DNA from: Paenibacillus sp. MAEPY2
GTDB taxonomy: Bacteria; Bacillota; Bacilli; Paenibacillales; Paenibacillaceae
Assembly: GCF_000499205.1 (NCBI RefSeq)
Contig: NZ_AWUK01000038.1
Coordinates: forward strand, 62,001-126,000
Direction of reading: 5' to 3'
Length of the DNA stretch: 64,000 bases
The notes under the pieces were generated by a model, which saw only the letters and a program-made list of their open reading frames with translations, ran no database searches and was not told where the DNA came from. The translations under genes and the position numbers were made by a program. Shown piece by piece: positions 45,015 through 53,748 of the stretch (the stretch's first letter is position 1; each line of letters begins with the position of its first letter).

Positions 45015-45776
45015 ATGCAAATCAAGTCGATTCAAGTGAGTGGGCTGCAAAAGTCCTACAAGCAGCTGCAAGTCCTAAAGGGCGTAGACTTCGAGGTGGA
45101 TAAGGGAAGTATTTTTGCCCTGCTCGGCTCCAACGGGGCGGGCAAGACAACGGTTGTCAAAATTCTCACCACGCTGCTCAAACCAGACAGCGGAACTGTC
45201 ACCGTAAACGGATTCGACGTTGCATCCAAGCCCGACAATGTGCGACAGGAGATCAGTCTGACCGGGCAATTTGCCGCCGTGGATGAAATGCTGACCGGAC
45301 GGGAAAATCTGATCATGATTGCCAAGCTGCGTTACCTCAAAAATCCGCGTCAGGTTGCAGACGATATGCTTACTCGTTTTGGTCTGACTGAGGCTGCCGA
45401 CCGTAGGGCGTCTACGTATTCAGGGGGTATGCGCCGCAGGCTCGACATCGCCTTGAGTCTCGTGGGAAAACCACAGATCGTTTTCCTCGACGAGCCGACC
45501 ACTGGGCTTGACCCCGAGTCGCGCATCGAGGTTTGGAAGATTGTCCGGGAGCTTGCCGCTGGAGGTACGACGATATTTCTCACTACACAGTATTTGGAGG
45601 AGGCTGAGCAGCTTGCCGACCGAATTGCCATTCTGCACGAAGGCAGGATTATTGCGAGTGGCACGCTCTCGGAGCTGAAAAAGCTGTTCCCACAAGCCAA
45701 GGTGGAGTATGTTGAAAAGCAGCCGTCATTAGAGGAGATATTCCTCGCAATCGTCGGTAAGAAGGAGGCCATGTAA
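45015..45776 (+). CDS. ABC transporter ATP-binding protein, drug-export type
   Basis: A 253-aa ATPase. Walker A is LGSNGAGKTTVVK, the signature motif is YSGGMRRRLDIALSLVG, Walker B is IVFLDEPTTGLDPES, and the switch His is replaced by the region TTQYLEEAE: TTQYL where DrrA-like ATPases have TH or TQ; this matches the Gln-type switch of DrrA/CcmA-like exporters. It belongs to the DrrA branch. AAGGAGGG precedes the ATG; its stop is one base off the permease start. Confidence 0.93.
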   Translation: MQIKSIQVSGLQKSYKQLQVLKGVDFEVDKGSIFALLGSNGAGKTTVVKILTTLLKPDSGTVTVNGFDVASKPDNVRQEISLTGQFAAVDEMLTGRENLIMIAKLRYLKNPRQVADDMLTRFGLTEAADRRASTYSGGMRRRLDIALSLVGKPQIVFLDEPTTGLDPESRIEVWKIVRELAAGGTTIFLTTQYLEEAEQLADRIAILHEGRIIASGTLSELKKLFPQAKVEYVEKQPSLEEIFLAIVGKKEAM

Positions 45777-46544
45777 ATGGAAGCCGTAAAGAAACACTTT
45801 TTTAGCGATATGGGTGTTATGCTCGGGCGCTCCATGCGCCATATTACCCGCAGTATGGACACCATCGTCACCGTCACCGTCATGCCGATCGCAATGATGT
45901 TGCTGTTCGTCTATGTGTTAGGCGGCGCCATTCAAGCCGGAACGGATAACTATGTGAATTACCTGTTGCCCGGCATACTACTGATTGCGATTGCCAGCGG
46001 AGTATCCTACACGGCTTTCCGTCTGTTCACCGATGTGCAGCGGGGCATAATGGAGCGGTTTCACACCATGCCGATTTCACGTTCCGCCGTTCTGTGGGGA
46101 CATGTGCTAACCTCGCTGGTATCCAACGCCATTTCGGTCATTGTCATCATTCTCGTAGCGCTTGTTATGGGCTTTCGTTCATCGGCAGGGATTCTGCCAT
46201 GGCTTGCGGTAGCCGGCATACTCTTGCTGTTTACGCTGGCATTGACTTGGGTCGCAGCAATTGCAGGTCTGTCCGCTAAAACGGTGGATGGCGCAAGCGC
46301 CTTTTCCTACCCGATTATCTTCCTGCCATTTATCAGCTCGGCGTTTGTGCCGACCGAGTCGATGCCATCGGTTGTTCGCGCCTTTGCCGAAAACCAGCCG
46401 GTGACAGCGATCGTGGAAGCCATTCGAGCGCTACTGTCAGATCAGCCGGTTGGCAATGATATATGGATCGCTCTTGCGTGGTGTATTGGGATTTTGCTCG
46501 TAGCGTACTTTTTTGCAATGAGGGCGTACAAAAAGGGGAAATGA
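45777..46544 (+). CDS. ABC-2 type permease (DrrB-like)
   Basis: A 255-aa membrane protein with six predicted spans, typical of exporters that pair with DrrA-like ATPases; PFISSAFVPTESMPSVVRAF, and the loop AENQPVTAIVEAIRAL are family hallmarks. It starts directly after the ATPase stop with AAGGAGG inside the ATPase gene. It would move a drug or lipid out of the cell. It ends the PadR operon, apart from a doubtful 22-codon ORF that overlaps its stop in ATGA. Confidence 0.92.
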   Translation: MEAVKKHFFSDMGVMLGRSMRHITRSMDTIVTVTVMPIAMMLLFVYVLGGAIQAGTDNYVNYLLPGILLIAIASGVSYTAFRLFTDVQRGIMERFHTMPISRSAVLWGHVLTSLVSNAISVIVIILVALVMGFRSSAGILPWLAVAGILLLFTLALTWVAAIAGLSAKTVDGASAFSYPIIFLPFISSAFVPTESMPSVVRAFAENQPVTAIVEAIRALLSDQPVGNDIWIALAWCIGILLVAYFFAMRAYKKGK

Positions 46545-46609
46545 ACCAGCTAGGGAAGCATTTAAAAGAAAATGCCAAGCCGGGAGACATACTCGCAGGC
46601 TCGTGCTAA
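46541..46609 (+). CDS. Possible 22-codon ORF overlapping the permease stop
   Basis: ATG 46541 shares ATGA with the permease stop and has AAAGGGGAA upstream. The frame MNQLGKHLKENAKPGDILAG then S-C ends at 46609. It may be the remnant of a deleted fifth gene or a coupled small protein. Evidence is only the start context. Confidence 0.25.
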   Translation: MNQLGKHLKENAKPGDILAGSC

Positions 46610-46635
46610 GGGGCAAAGAAACACTATCCCATTAA

Positions 46636-46660
46636 AAGTCGCTATTTTAGCGGCCTTTTT
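46636..46660 (+). terminator. Intrinsic terminator after the exporter operon
   Basis: AAGTCGCTA / TAGCGGCCTT with a G-T pair and TTTTT. It resembles the terminator at 29612-29637 in stem, loop and flanking bases. Confidence 0.8.
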
Positions 46661-46807
46661 GTTTTATTGGGATACGTTTTTAAGGGTCCAGCATTTTAGG
46701 GTCAAAATAATGCATTTCATCCCATATTCGCTCCGAAACCTATGATAAAATAGTATATTCGAGAGTGAAATTCAGAGTCGATGTCAAAGAAGGGCGGATG
46801 TTCCCAC

Positions 46808-47548
46808 ATGTTCAATGTTGCAATCTGTGATGACGAGGAGAAACAAAGAGAACTTGTAAAAATGATGCTGATCTCCTTATCCCTAAAAACGAATATTGAT
46901 TTCCAAATTACATTATTTGCATCCGGTGAGCAGCTCGTCTCTCATTATAAAAACGTGGGGGACACGTTTCATGTCCTGATCTTGGATGTAGAGATGAGTG
47001 GAATGAATGGGATCCAGACAGCCAAAGAAATTAGAAATATGAAGTATCTGGATGTGCAGATCATGTTTCTAACGAGCTATCCGGAGTATATGGTGGAGAG
47101 CTTTGATGTAGTAACTTTTCAGTATCTAATCAAACCAATCCTGCCGGATATCTTCGAGGAAAAAATGATTAAGCTGTGCCAATATTTTAAAGCGCTGGAC
47201 AAAAAGTATGTACTGATTAAGTCAGATTATGAAGAACTTCTATTGAAATACGATGATATTCTCTGGATTGAGGTCATGAAAAGTTTGACGATCAAGAACA
47301 AATTAAAATTTGTGACTCAGGAGAATTCGCATGAGAGCAAAGGCATCCTTTCCAGTTATGCCACCGCCTTGAAAGACCATGGTTTCCTGCAGATTCATCG
47401 TTCAATTATCATCAACCTGTTGCATGTTCAGAAGTTTGCGGGTACCCAGGTCGTCATGTTAAATGGTACGGAATTGCCCATAGGCCGCTCCAAAGTCAAG
47501 GAAGTCAAAGATGCATATACTAAATTTATGATTATGAGGATTCAATGA
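46808..47548 (+). CDS. LytTR-family response regulator
   Basis: A 246-aa regulator. Receiver (residues 1-120): Asp8 and Asp9 in CDDEE, phosphoacceptor Asp60 in VLILDVEMSGMNG, Lys109 in FQYLIKPI. The LytTR domain (about 145-240) has YEELLLKYDDILWIE, FLQIHRSIIINLLHV and PIGRSKVKEVKDAY, the standard AgrA/VirR fold for binding paired direct repeats. I chose ATG 46808 since the receiver begins there; an ATG 27 bases upstream has no site. It runs one base off the sensor gene. Confidence 0.92.
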   Translation: MFNVAICDDEEKQRELVKMMLISLSLKTNIDFQITLFASGEQLVSHYKNVGDTFHVLILDVEMSGMNGIQTAKEIRNMKYLDVQIMFLTSYPEYMVESFDVVTFQYLIKPILPDIFEEKMIKLCQYFKALDKKYVLIKSDYEELLLKYDDILWIEVMKSLTIKNKLKFVTQENSHESKGILSSYATALKDHGFLQIHRSIIINLLHVQKFAGTQVVMLNGTELPIGRSKVKEVKDAYTKFMIMRIQ

Positions 47549-47549
47549 T

Positions 47550-48848
47550 ATGGATACTTATATGATCTTGTCCGTCATCGGGATTCCCTTACTTATGGCA
47601 TTCCAGGTGAGTTTTTATTTCGATTCAGTGCTAGGCAAGCCTAAACGAAAACCATATAGAGCAATCTACTTCATTGTATTTGTCGTGCTGGGTTATTTCT
47701 ATTTGGCATCTTCATTTTCACCCGTCGTTTCGTCCGCTTTTGCATTGTTATTCATCTTCAGCCTGGCACAATCCTATGAGGTGGAATTCATAATAAAACT
47801 TGTTTTTACTATCCTCTATGCAGTACTGCTCACAACGGTAAATTACATTGCCGTATATATTATGAGTGCGATCGACTCCACGGATTATAGCATATGGGAT
47901 CATTTCGACGTGGAATATCATTGGGTGTTCTCCAAAGTGATGCTGCTTGGTTGCAGTATCATGTTCATTGTTATCCAGATTGTTCGTTTGATTGCCAAAC
48001 GGAGAAGTTTCGCTATGCATTATCGTTATTATTTCTTGTTTCTGATCGTACCCACCATTACGATCTATCAGATCAATGTGGCCTCGACTTATAGTGAAAA
48101 AAACATATATTACGTCGTCTCCGTACTGGGCTCCCTTTTTCTCAATGTGTTCATTGTTTATGTATTCGATAATATGGTAGAAAAGGTTCAGCTCGCGAAT
48201 GAAAATGCCCAGTTGCAGCGTCAGATGGATTATCAGGATGCCAATTATGAGAAGACGGTGCACAGTTTCAAAAATGTGAAAAGCATTATTCACGATATCA
48301 ATCAGCAGTTCCTATACATTGATGAATGCATTAAGCAAAACAAGCTGGATTCGGCAGGAGATCATATTAAACTCACATTGAATAAGATTGAAGGAGCATA
48401 CCAGCGGGTGAACTCTGGCAATCTCGTCATCGATGCTCTTGTTACGAATACCATTGCTCTAGGGCAGGCAAACGGGATCAAAATTGATACCCGAATTCAG
48501 CTCCATTCACAACATGTCCTCATTGATCGATATGACCTGTGCGTTGTACTCGGTAACATGCTGGATAATGCCATCGAAGCTTCCAAGAAAGTAAGACATG
48601 CCGAAGACAGATATATCCTGATCGCGATTCATTCTACAGCGTCAGCACTTGTCATCCAGATTCTGAATCATGTGGAGCAAAAACTGGCTCACTTAAAGAC
48701 GGAGAAGCCCAATCCGGAGTATCATGGGATCGGTCTGACCAATATATCGAGAATGTGCGAAAAGTATGGTGGACATATGAGTATTGAGAACCATCATCGA
48801 ACATTCAATAACATGGTCGTGCTTCCTTTTGACATGAACAATCCCTGA
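47550..48848 (+). CDS. GHKL sensor kinase (AgrC/VirS type)
   Basis: A 432-aa membrane sensor. About six spans occupy residues 5-210; then a helical region with HSFKNVKSIIHDINQQFLY, where a histidine may be the phosphosite (HSFKN), and a GHKL ATPase domain with LGNMLDNAIEA (N box) and YHGIGLTNISRMCEKYGG (G2). This is the AgrC-like class that responds to peptides or cell-envelope stress. It directly follows the LytTR regulator. A terminator hairpin overlaps its stop codon. Ligand unknown; no AgrD-like peptide gene is seen nearby. Confidence 0.9.
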   Translation: MDTYMILSVIGIPLLMAFQVSFYFDSVLGKPKRKPYRAIYFIVFVVLGYFYLASSFSPVVSSAFALLFIFSLAQSYEVEFIIKLVFTILYAVLLTTVNYIAVYIMSAIDSTDYSIWDHFDVEYHWVFSKVMLLGCSIMFIVIQIVRLIAKRRSFAMHYRYYFLFLIVPTITIYQINVASTYSEKNIYYVVSVLGSLFLNVFIVYVFDNMVEKVQLANENAQLQRQMDYQDANYEKTVHSFKNVKSIIHDINQQFLYIDECIKQNKLDSAGDHIKLTLNKIEGAYQRVNSGNLVIDALVTNTIALGQANGIKIDTRIQLHSQHVLIDRYDLCVVLGNMLDNAIEASKKVRHAEDRYILIAIHSTASALVIQILNHVEQKLAHLKTEKPNPEYHGIGLTNISRMCEKYGGHMSIENHHRTFNNMVVLPFDMNNP

Positions 48849-48874
48849 ACATACCGTTCGGGGATTGTTTTTTT
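48839..48874 (+). terminator. Intrinsic terminator overlapping the sensor stop
   Basis: CAATCCCTGAAC / GTTCGGGGATTG with one G-T pair, 5-base loop and TTTTTTT. Confidence 0.88.
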
Positions 48875-48917
48875 CCATTCAGGGACTTTTATCGTTCCAT
48901 TTATTTCTTCTCCGATA

Positions 48918-48959
48918 TGATGAATGCAATCAGATGAATGCAATCAGATGAGCAGCATC
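48918..48959. repeat. Three tandem 14-bp repeats before the serine hydrolase gene
   Basis: GATGAATGCAATCA occurs twice head to tail, followed by a third diverged copy, GATGAGCAGCATCA. They lie 20 bases before the start of the hydrolase gene, across the putative -10 (TATGAT at 48915-48920). LytTR sites are direct repeats, but usually of 9 bp with 21-22 bp period, so this may be an unusual operator or a slippage product. Confidence 0.5.
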
Positions 48960-48978
48960 ATAAGGAGGAAGTTATTAG

Positions 48979-51030
48979 ATGAAAAAACTGATCAGTATGT
49001 TATGCACGGCTGTGCTTGTGGTCACACCGATGACACATGCCATGGCAGAGTCGAACAAGGGCTCAACAATTGAAGTTCAGGCCAACAAGATCGCCACAGA
49101 GATGGTGCAGAATTATGGTGTCACAGGGTTGCAATATGCCATCAGGGATGAAGGGAAGATCATTTTGTCGGACAGTGTTGGATTTCACGACAAGGCATCC
49201 CAAAAACCAGTCGACAAGGACACGATGTTTGGCATAGGCTCGGTTAGCAAAATGGTTGTTACGGCTGCGACGATGATGCTGGTCGATTCCGGTAAAATAG
49301 ATCTGGATCAGCCTCTTACTTCGTATATCAAAGACTTTGAAATGGCGGATGCCCGATATACTCAAATTACGCCGCGCATGCTGATGAACCATTCATCAGG
49401 GCTCTACGGCACACATTATGGGAACAGCATGTTGTTTAACGATAATGATACCCGCAATCATAATGAATTGTTACTCAAACTAAAGTCAGAAAAGCTTAAA
49501 TCTAAACCGGGAGCCTATTCTGTTTATTGCAATGATGGTTTCCAGTTGCTTGAGATATTGGTTGAACGGGTGAGTGGATTAAGCTACAGCGAATATATTG
49601 CCAAGTTCATCAGCAATCCGTTACAGCTGGAAGCAACCAAGACCCCTCTTGATTCTTTTGATAGAGACCGATTATCAGAAACATATTGGCCTACGATTGA
49701 AACAAAACTCCCTATCGAAAATGCCAATATTATCGGTACAGGTGGTATCTATTCGACTGCAGAAGAATTGAGCCAATTCGCTGAAGTGTTGATGGGGAAC
49801 AGACCCGACATTCTGTCCAAATCTTCGGCAGAGTCCATGCAAAATCATGAATATCGTCATGGAATCTGGGTGTCTGAAGAAAGAAATACCTTAAACTACG
49901 GTCTGGGTTGGGATGCTGTTGCACTTGCACCGTTCAGCGATTACGGCGTTACTGCACTTTCCAAAGGTGGAGACACCATGTTGTATCATGCCTCGTTAAT
50001 CACTATACCTGAACATGATATATCGATGGCCGTTCTTTCTTCTGGCGGATCTTCTACGTATAACCAGATGTTTGCCAGCAAAGTTTTGTTGGAGGTTCTG
50101 GAGGATCAGGGTATCATCGAGAAAATCAAGCCCGATCAAACGTTCTCAGCACCCGTCAAAGTGAAGATGCCGACCGAGTTGACTGCGTATTCCGGTCTTT
50201 ATGGCACGGTAGGTACAACGCTGAATATAGACATTAAAAATAGCGAGTTCAAACTGCCGGCTTTGCAGGGAGGACTTATCCCGGAGCAGGGCTACGTGTA
50301 CACAGGTGAAGGGAAATTTACGAGTCCCGATGGAAGTGTGGAGGTCCGTTTTGAGAAAGAACGTAACGACAAGGTGTATGTTAAAGTACAGTCAAATATA
50401 ACGTTCCCTGGTTTAGGCCAAACGGAGATGAACACCTATAATTATCAAAAACTGGAACAAAATCCATTGGAAGCAATAACGAAAGCGAAATGGGAAGCAC
50501 GCAACGGCTCGAAATATTACGCGCTGGATGAAAAAATAACGTCGATCTTCTATCTGCTTCCTTCGATGCTGATCAAGAACCTGTCCGTCGATACGGAGAA
50601 TGGATACACGAATGGCACAAAAGTCATTGATCCGAACAACGCAAAGAATGTGGTTGAGATTCCTGTTATGAATGGAAGAGATGCATTCGACTTGCAACTC
50701 TACACAAAGAATGGAGCTGAAGTTTTGATTCAGGATGGACAGGAGTACATCGCTGAGGATGCCATAACACCGATCTTTGCCGGCAAAACAGGAGTTACCA
50801 CCATTCCGTCAAACGGGCAAGCCCGGTGGTATGCTATCGACTCCCGTTCAGCGAACAAATCGTTAACCGTTGATTCTCCGGAGAGCGGAGGGTATGCCGT
50901 GTATAACGATAAAGGTGAAGTGGTTCACTTTTCCGTAGCGACCAATCAACAATCGACGCAGCTTCCAAAAGGTGGTTTTATCGTTTTTGGTGGTGAAGTC
51001 GGAGATGTCTTCAAGATCCAACTAAAGTAA
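48979..51030 (+). CDS. Secreted serine beta-lactamase-like hydrolase
   Basis: A 683-aa exported protein with a signal peptide to about residue 24 (PMTHAMAES). The class C beta-lactamase/esterase domain spans about 30-390: SVSK (GIGSVSKMV) is the SxxK nucleophile motif and YCN (SVYCNDGFQ) the YxN triad. The about 290-residue C-terminal part is beta-rich and unrecognised. Possible roles are D-alanyl-D-amino-acid hydrolysis, esterase or penicillin binding. It follows a LytTR two-component system, with its own tandem repeats, so it is a likely target of it. AAGGAGGAAG precedes the ATG. Confidence 0.88.
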   Translation: MKKLISMLCTAVLVVTPMTHAMAESNKGSTIEVQANKIATEMVQNYGVTGLQYAIRDEGKIILSDSVGFHDKASQKPVDKDTMFGIGSVSKMVVTAATMMLVDSGKIDLDQPLTSYIKDFEMADARYTQITPRMLMNHSSGLYGTHYGNSMLFNDNDTRNHNELLLKLKSEKLKSKPGAYSVYCNDGFQLLEILVERVSGLSYSEYIAKFISNPLQLEATKTPLDSFDRDRLSETYWPTIETKLPIENANIIGTGGIYSTAEELSQFAEVLMGNRPDILSKSSAESMQNHEYRHGIWVSEERNTLNYGLGWDAVALAPFSDYGVTALSKGGDTMLYHASLITIPEHDISMAVLSSGGSSTYNQMFASKVLLEVLEDQGIIEKIKPDQTFSAPVKVKMPTELTAYSGLYGTVGTTLNIDIKNSEFKLPALQGGLIPEQGYVYTGEGKFTSPDGSVEVRFEKERNDKVYVKVQSNITFPGLGQTEMNTYNYQKLEQNPLEAITKAKWEARNGSKYYALDEKITSIFYLLPSMLIKNLSVDTENGYTNGTKVIDPNNAKNVVEIPVMNGRDAFDLQLYTKNGAEVLIQDGQEYIAEDAITPIFAGKTGVTTIPSNGQARWYAIDSRSANKSLTVDSPESGGYAVYNDKGEVVHFSVATNQQSTQLPKGGFIVFGGEVGDVFKIQLK

Positions 51031-51056
51031 ATGGTTTGGCAAAAGTGATTTCATTT

Positions 51057-51110
51057 GAAAATATCGGATCACGAGCTTACGTTGCTCGTAATCCGATATT
51101 TTCTTTTTTT
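51057..51110 (+). terminator. Intrinsic terminator after the hydrolase
   Basis: GAAAATATCGGATCACGAGC / GCTCGTAATCCGATATTTTC with one mismatch, then a long T-run. Confidence 0.92.
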
Positions 51111-51216
51111 TTATAAGCCCAAACTCATTATGATTCTCCTACATAGGTTATATGGAATCAGCCTAATTTGTTAATGAAAAGGATGTATTTTCATTACTAA
51201 GGAGTTGGATAGAAGC

Positions 51217-52569
51217 GTGATTTCAAAAGTTAAGCTTACAGGGCGAGTGGTGTTTAAAGGTGATCCTGGTTATGAAGTAGCTCGAAAGAACTGGGATCCG
51301 CATACGGACAGATTTCCTAAGGTTTTTGTGTTCGCTCAAAAAACACAGGATGTAGCAAATGCCATAAGATGGGCGCGTCAAAATAAGGTCCCTATTCGGC
51401 CGAGAAGTGGTAGGCATGCCCTTGAGCCGAACCTTTCACAAGTCAATGGTGGCATTGTCATCGACGTTAGTGAAATGAAGAGAATCAAGTTAAACAAAAA
51501 AAGCGGAACAGCCGTCGTTGAGACAGGTAATCGGGTCGGAAGACTCGTGGATACGCTGGCTCGACAAGGATTCATGGCCCCGTTCGGTGACAGTCCAACG
51601 GTTGGGATTGGTGGAATAACACCTGGTGGAGGAATTGGTCCACTGCAAAGGACAACGGGTCTCATCAGCGATAATCTAATCGAACTCGAAATGGTTGACG
51701 CTAAAGGGCGGATCATTCGGGCAAACAAAAAACAAAATTCTGATCTTCTGTGGGCTACACGTGGGGGTGGCGGCGGTAACTTCGGCGTATATACCAAATA
51801 TAAATTCAAAGTGCGGCGCTCACCAGTCAAAGCTACTGTATTTAGTATCACTTGGCCATGGGAACAGTTCGAAAAAGTCGTGAAGAAATGGCAAGTGTGG
51901 GCGCCTAAGGCCAGCACCAAGCTGGGCAGTGAATTAAGTGTTGGTCCCAAAAAAGGCGGTAATGTTAGCATGTTAGGGGTATACCTCGGATCGAAGAGTG
52001 AAGCTCTCCGTCAGCTGGAGCCCATTCTTAGCGTAGGAACGCCTACTAAAAAAAGCATTCTGTACCTGCCATACAGGGCAGCAACGAAGTTTTTGCTAGC
52101 CCCAGATCCTGTGCTCACCCAAAGATACAGCAACCAGTTTTCCAGTGGCTTTGGCAGACAGCCATTCCCGGATAAAGCCTTCAAAGTCATGCGCGAGTTT
52201 CTGGAAAAAGCGGAGGAAGGCACACCAGCCGGGTTCTATTTCCTTAACTGGGGCGGTGCTGTAAGTCGAGTAGCTCCTCAAGCCACTGCGTTCTATTGGC
52301 GAAAAGCTGAATTTTATGTGGAATGGAACAGCTCATGGGTGAAGCCATCCCATGCCGCTAAAAATATTGCCTTAGCTCGGAACACGAGAAAGAAATTACA
52401 ACCTTATATTGTAGGGTCCTACATTAACGTACCAGACCAAGGTATTAAAAATCCAGGGCAAACCTATTATGGTAAGAACTACACGAGACTGCGGAAAGTA
52501 AAAGCGAAATATGATCCGAAAAATGTATTTAATAACCCGCAAAGCATTCCACCGGCTAAATATAAATAA
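51217..52569 (+). CDS. FAD-binding PCMH/BBE-type oxidoreductase
   Basis: A 450-aa cytoplasmic flavoprotein without a signal peptide. The FAD domain (about 10-190) has RPRSGRHALEPN, whose His is the usual 8-alpha-histidyl-FAD residue, and GDSPTVGIGGITPGGGIG, where the Cys of bicovalent members is missing, so a single FAD bond is expected. A BBE tail YGKNYTRLRKVKAKYDPKNVF closes the protein. Members oxidise sugars, alcohols or alkaloids. The start was set at GTG 51217 because AAGGAG is too close to the other candidate TTG 51205. Confidence 0.9.
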   Translation: MISKVKLTGRVVFKGDPGYEVARKNWDPHTDRFPKVFVFAQKTQDVANAIRWARQNKVPIRPRSGRHALEPNLSQVNGGIVIDVSEMKRIKLNKKSGTAVVETGNRVGRLVDTLARQGFMAPFGDSPTVGIGGITPGGGIGPLQRTTGLISDNLIELEMVDAKGRIIRANKKQNSDLLWATRGGGGGNFGVYTKYKFKVRRSPVKATVFSITWPWEQFEKVVKKWQVWAPKASTKLGSELSVGPKKGGNVSMLGVYLGSKSEALRQLEPILSVGTPTKKSILYLPYRAATKFLLAPDPVLTQRYSNQFSSGFGRQPFPDKAFKVMREFLEKAEEGTPAGFYFLNWGGAVSRVAPQATAFYWRKAEFYVEWNSSWVKPSHAAKNIALARNTRKKLQPYIVGSYINVPDQGIKNPGQTYYGKNYTRLRKVKAKYDPKNVFNNPQSIPPAKYK

Positions 52570-52630
52570 GACACCGGATTTAAAATCAAGAGGGTAATCG
52601 GGATAAGGATCGTAATAACTATAATTTTCA

Positions 52631-52664
52631 AACCGTTAATTCTATAAAAGGTTAACGGTTTTTT
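52631..52664 (+). terminator. Intrinsic terminator after the flavoprotein
   Basis: AACCGTTAA / TTAACGGTT followed by TTTTTT. Confidence 0.85.
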
Positions 52665-52685
52665 GTTGTAAATGGAAACGAGGAC

Positions 52686-53585
52686 TCATGCGTTTCGTAC
52701 GGAAAAGCTAGTGACTAACATGCGCCAAAAAAGGCTTAAAGCTGGAGTAACCAGTTTATTGCGATGTCTTACCGCATAGATCGTTCTGACTGGATTCCAG
52801 TCGGGAATGGGGATGGCCTTTAACTCTCCCTTTTGCAGTTCCTGAATAATCGAGGCTTCAGAAACCATACCGATGCCGAGATTAAGGCGTACAATGGATT
52901 TCAGTGCCTCGGAACCGGATATTTCAATAGCATGGGTGAACTGGACTTCATGTTCATCTGCCCATTGATCTATTAGCTTACGACTACTTGAGCCCTCTTC
53001 ATGGGCAACGAGCGGATATGACTGTAAATCCTTGGGCTGGACAATAGTTTGATGAGCCAGCGGATGATCGGGATGGAAAATAATGACGAGATCATCTTTC
53101 ATCAGCGGCTCAAAGATCAGATCAGCGTCATCCGGGGAAGTATGGGAGACGACACCCACGTCCAATTCGAAATATTTTATTTTCTCCATGATGTAGCGTG
53201 CCGGTTTTACATCAAGACTCAGGAGCAGATTATGCTGCTGTTTGAATTCGGATAACAATACTGGAAGCATATATGTGGCGGGTGTGTGAGTGCTTCCGAT
53301 CAGCAATCGACCAGCCTGGGAGCCCCTGTGGTCATCCAGAGTACGGAGCATTTCCTCATTCAGGGCTACAATCTGGGTGGCATAGTGGTACAGAGCCTTG
53401 CCCGCTTCCGTCAATTTGATGACATGATAGGTTTTGGTATGGAATAGAGCAACCCCTGCATCCTCCTGCAGCTTGTTCAGATGGAATGTCACTGTCGGTT
53501 GTGTGATATTCAGCTTATGAGCGACTAAGTACAGCTTTTGCAATTCAACCACGTAGACAAACACCTTCAATTGCTGCAAATTCAT
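52686..53585 (-). CDS. LysR-family regulator (ABC importer locus)
   Basis: A 299-aa protein with the N-terminal LysR helix-turn-helix (NLQQLKVFVYVVELQKLYLV, AHKLNITQPTVTFHLNKL) and ligand domain. It is divergent from the importer operon; a pair of 13-bp direct repeats 30 bases apart lies in between, the layout expected for a LysR operator and activator site. GAGGATG-type ribosome site (AGGATG) directly precedes the ATG. The co-inducer is unknown. Confidence 0.9.
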   Translation of the reverse strand: MNLQQLKVFVYVVELQKLYLVAHKLNITQPTVTFHLNKLQEDAGVALFHTKTYHVIKLTEAGKALYHYATQIVALNEEMLRTLDDHRGSQAGRLLIGSTHTPATYMLPVLLSEFKQQHNLLLSLDVKPARYIMEKIKYFELDVGVVSHTSPDDADLIFEPLMKDDLVIIFHPDHPLAHQTIVQPKDLQSYPLVAHEEGSSSRKLIDQWADEHEVQFTHAIEISGSEALKSIVRLNLGIGMVSEASIIQELQKGELKAIPIPDWNPVRTIYAVRHRNKLVTPALSLFWRMLVTSFSVRNA

Positions 53586-53611
53586 CCTCTAACGACTCCT
53601 TTACGTCTTAA

Positions 53612-53654
53612 ACATTGATATCATCTATTTTATCATACAATACATTAATATCAT
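53612..53654. promoter_or_regulatory. Paired 13-bp direct repeats between lysR and the importer
   Basis: ACATTGATATCAT (53612-53624) and ACATTAATATCAT (53642-53654) differ at one base and lie 30 bases, about three helical turns, apart. They fit a LysR recognition and activation site pair. Confidence 0.55.
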
Positions 53655-53748
53655 TTAAATTAGTGTTTACTTTCCCCTAATATGAATCCCCAATAATAGC
53701 TTTAGGATAAAGAGAGGTTGAACAAGCAACATATTGAGGGGGAGAATT

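Noticed and set aside
48839..48874. Paired TACCGTTCGG and TATCGTTCCA as LytTR operator halves
   Set aside because: They are 38 bases apart rather than 21-22, and the first lies within a terminator stem.
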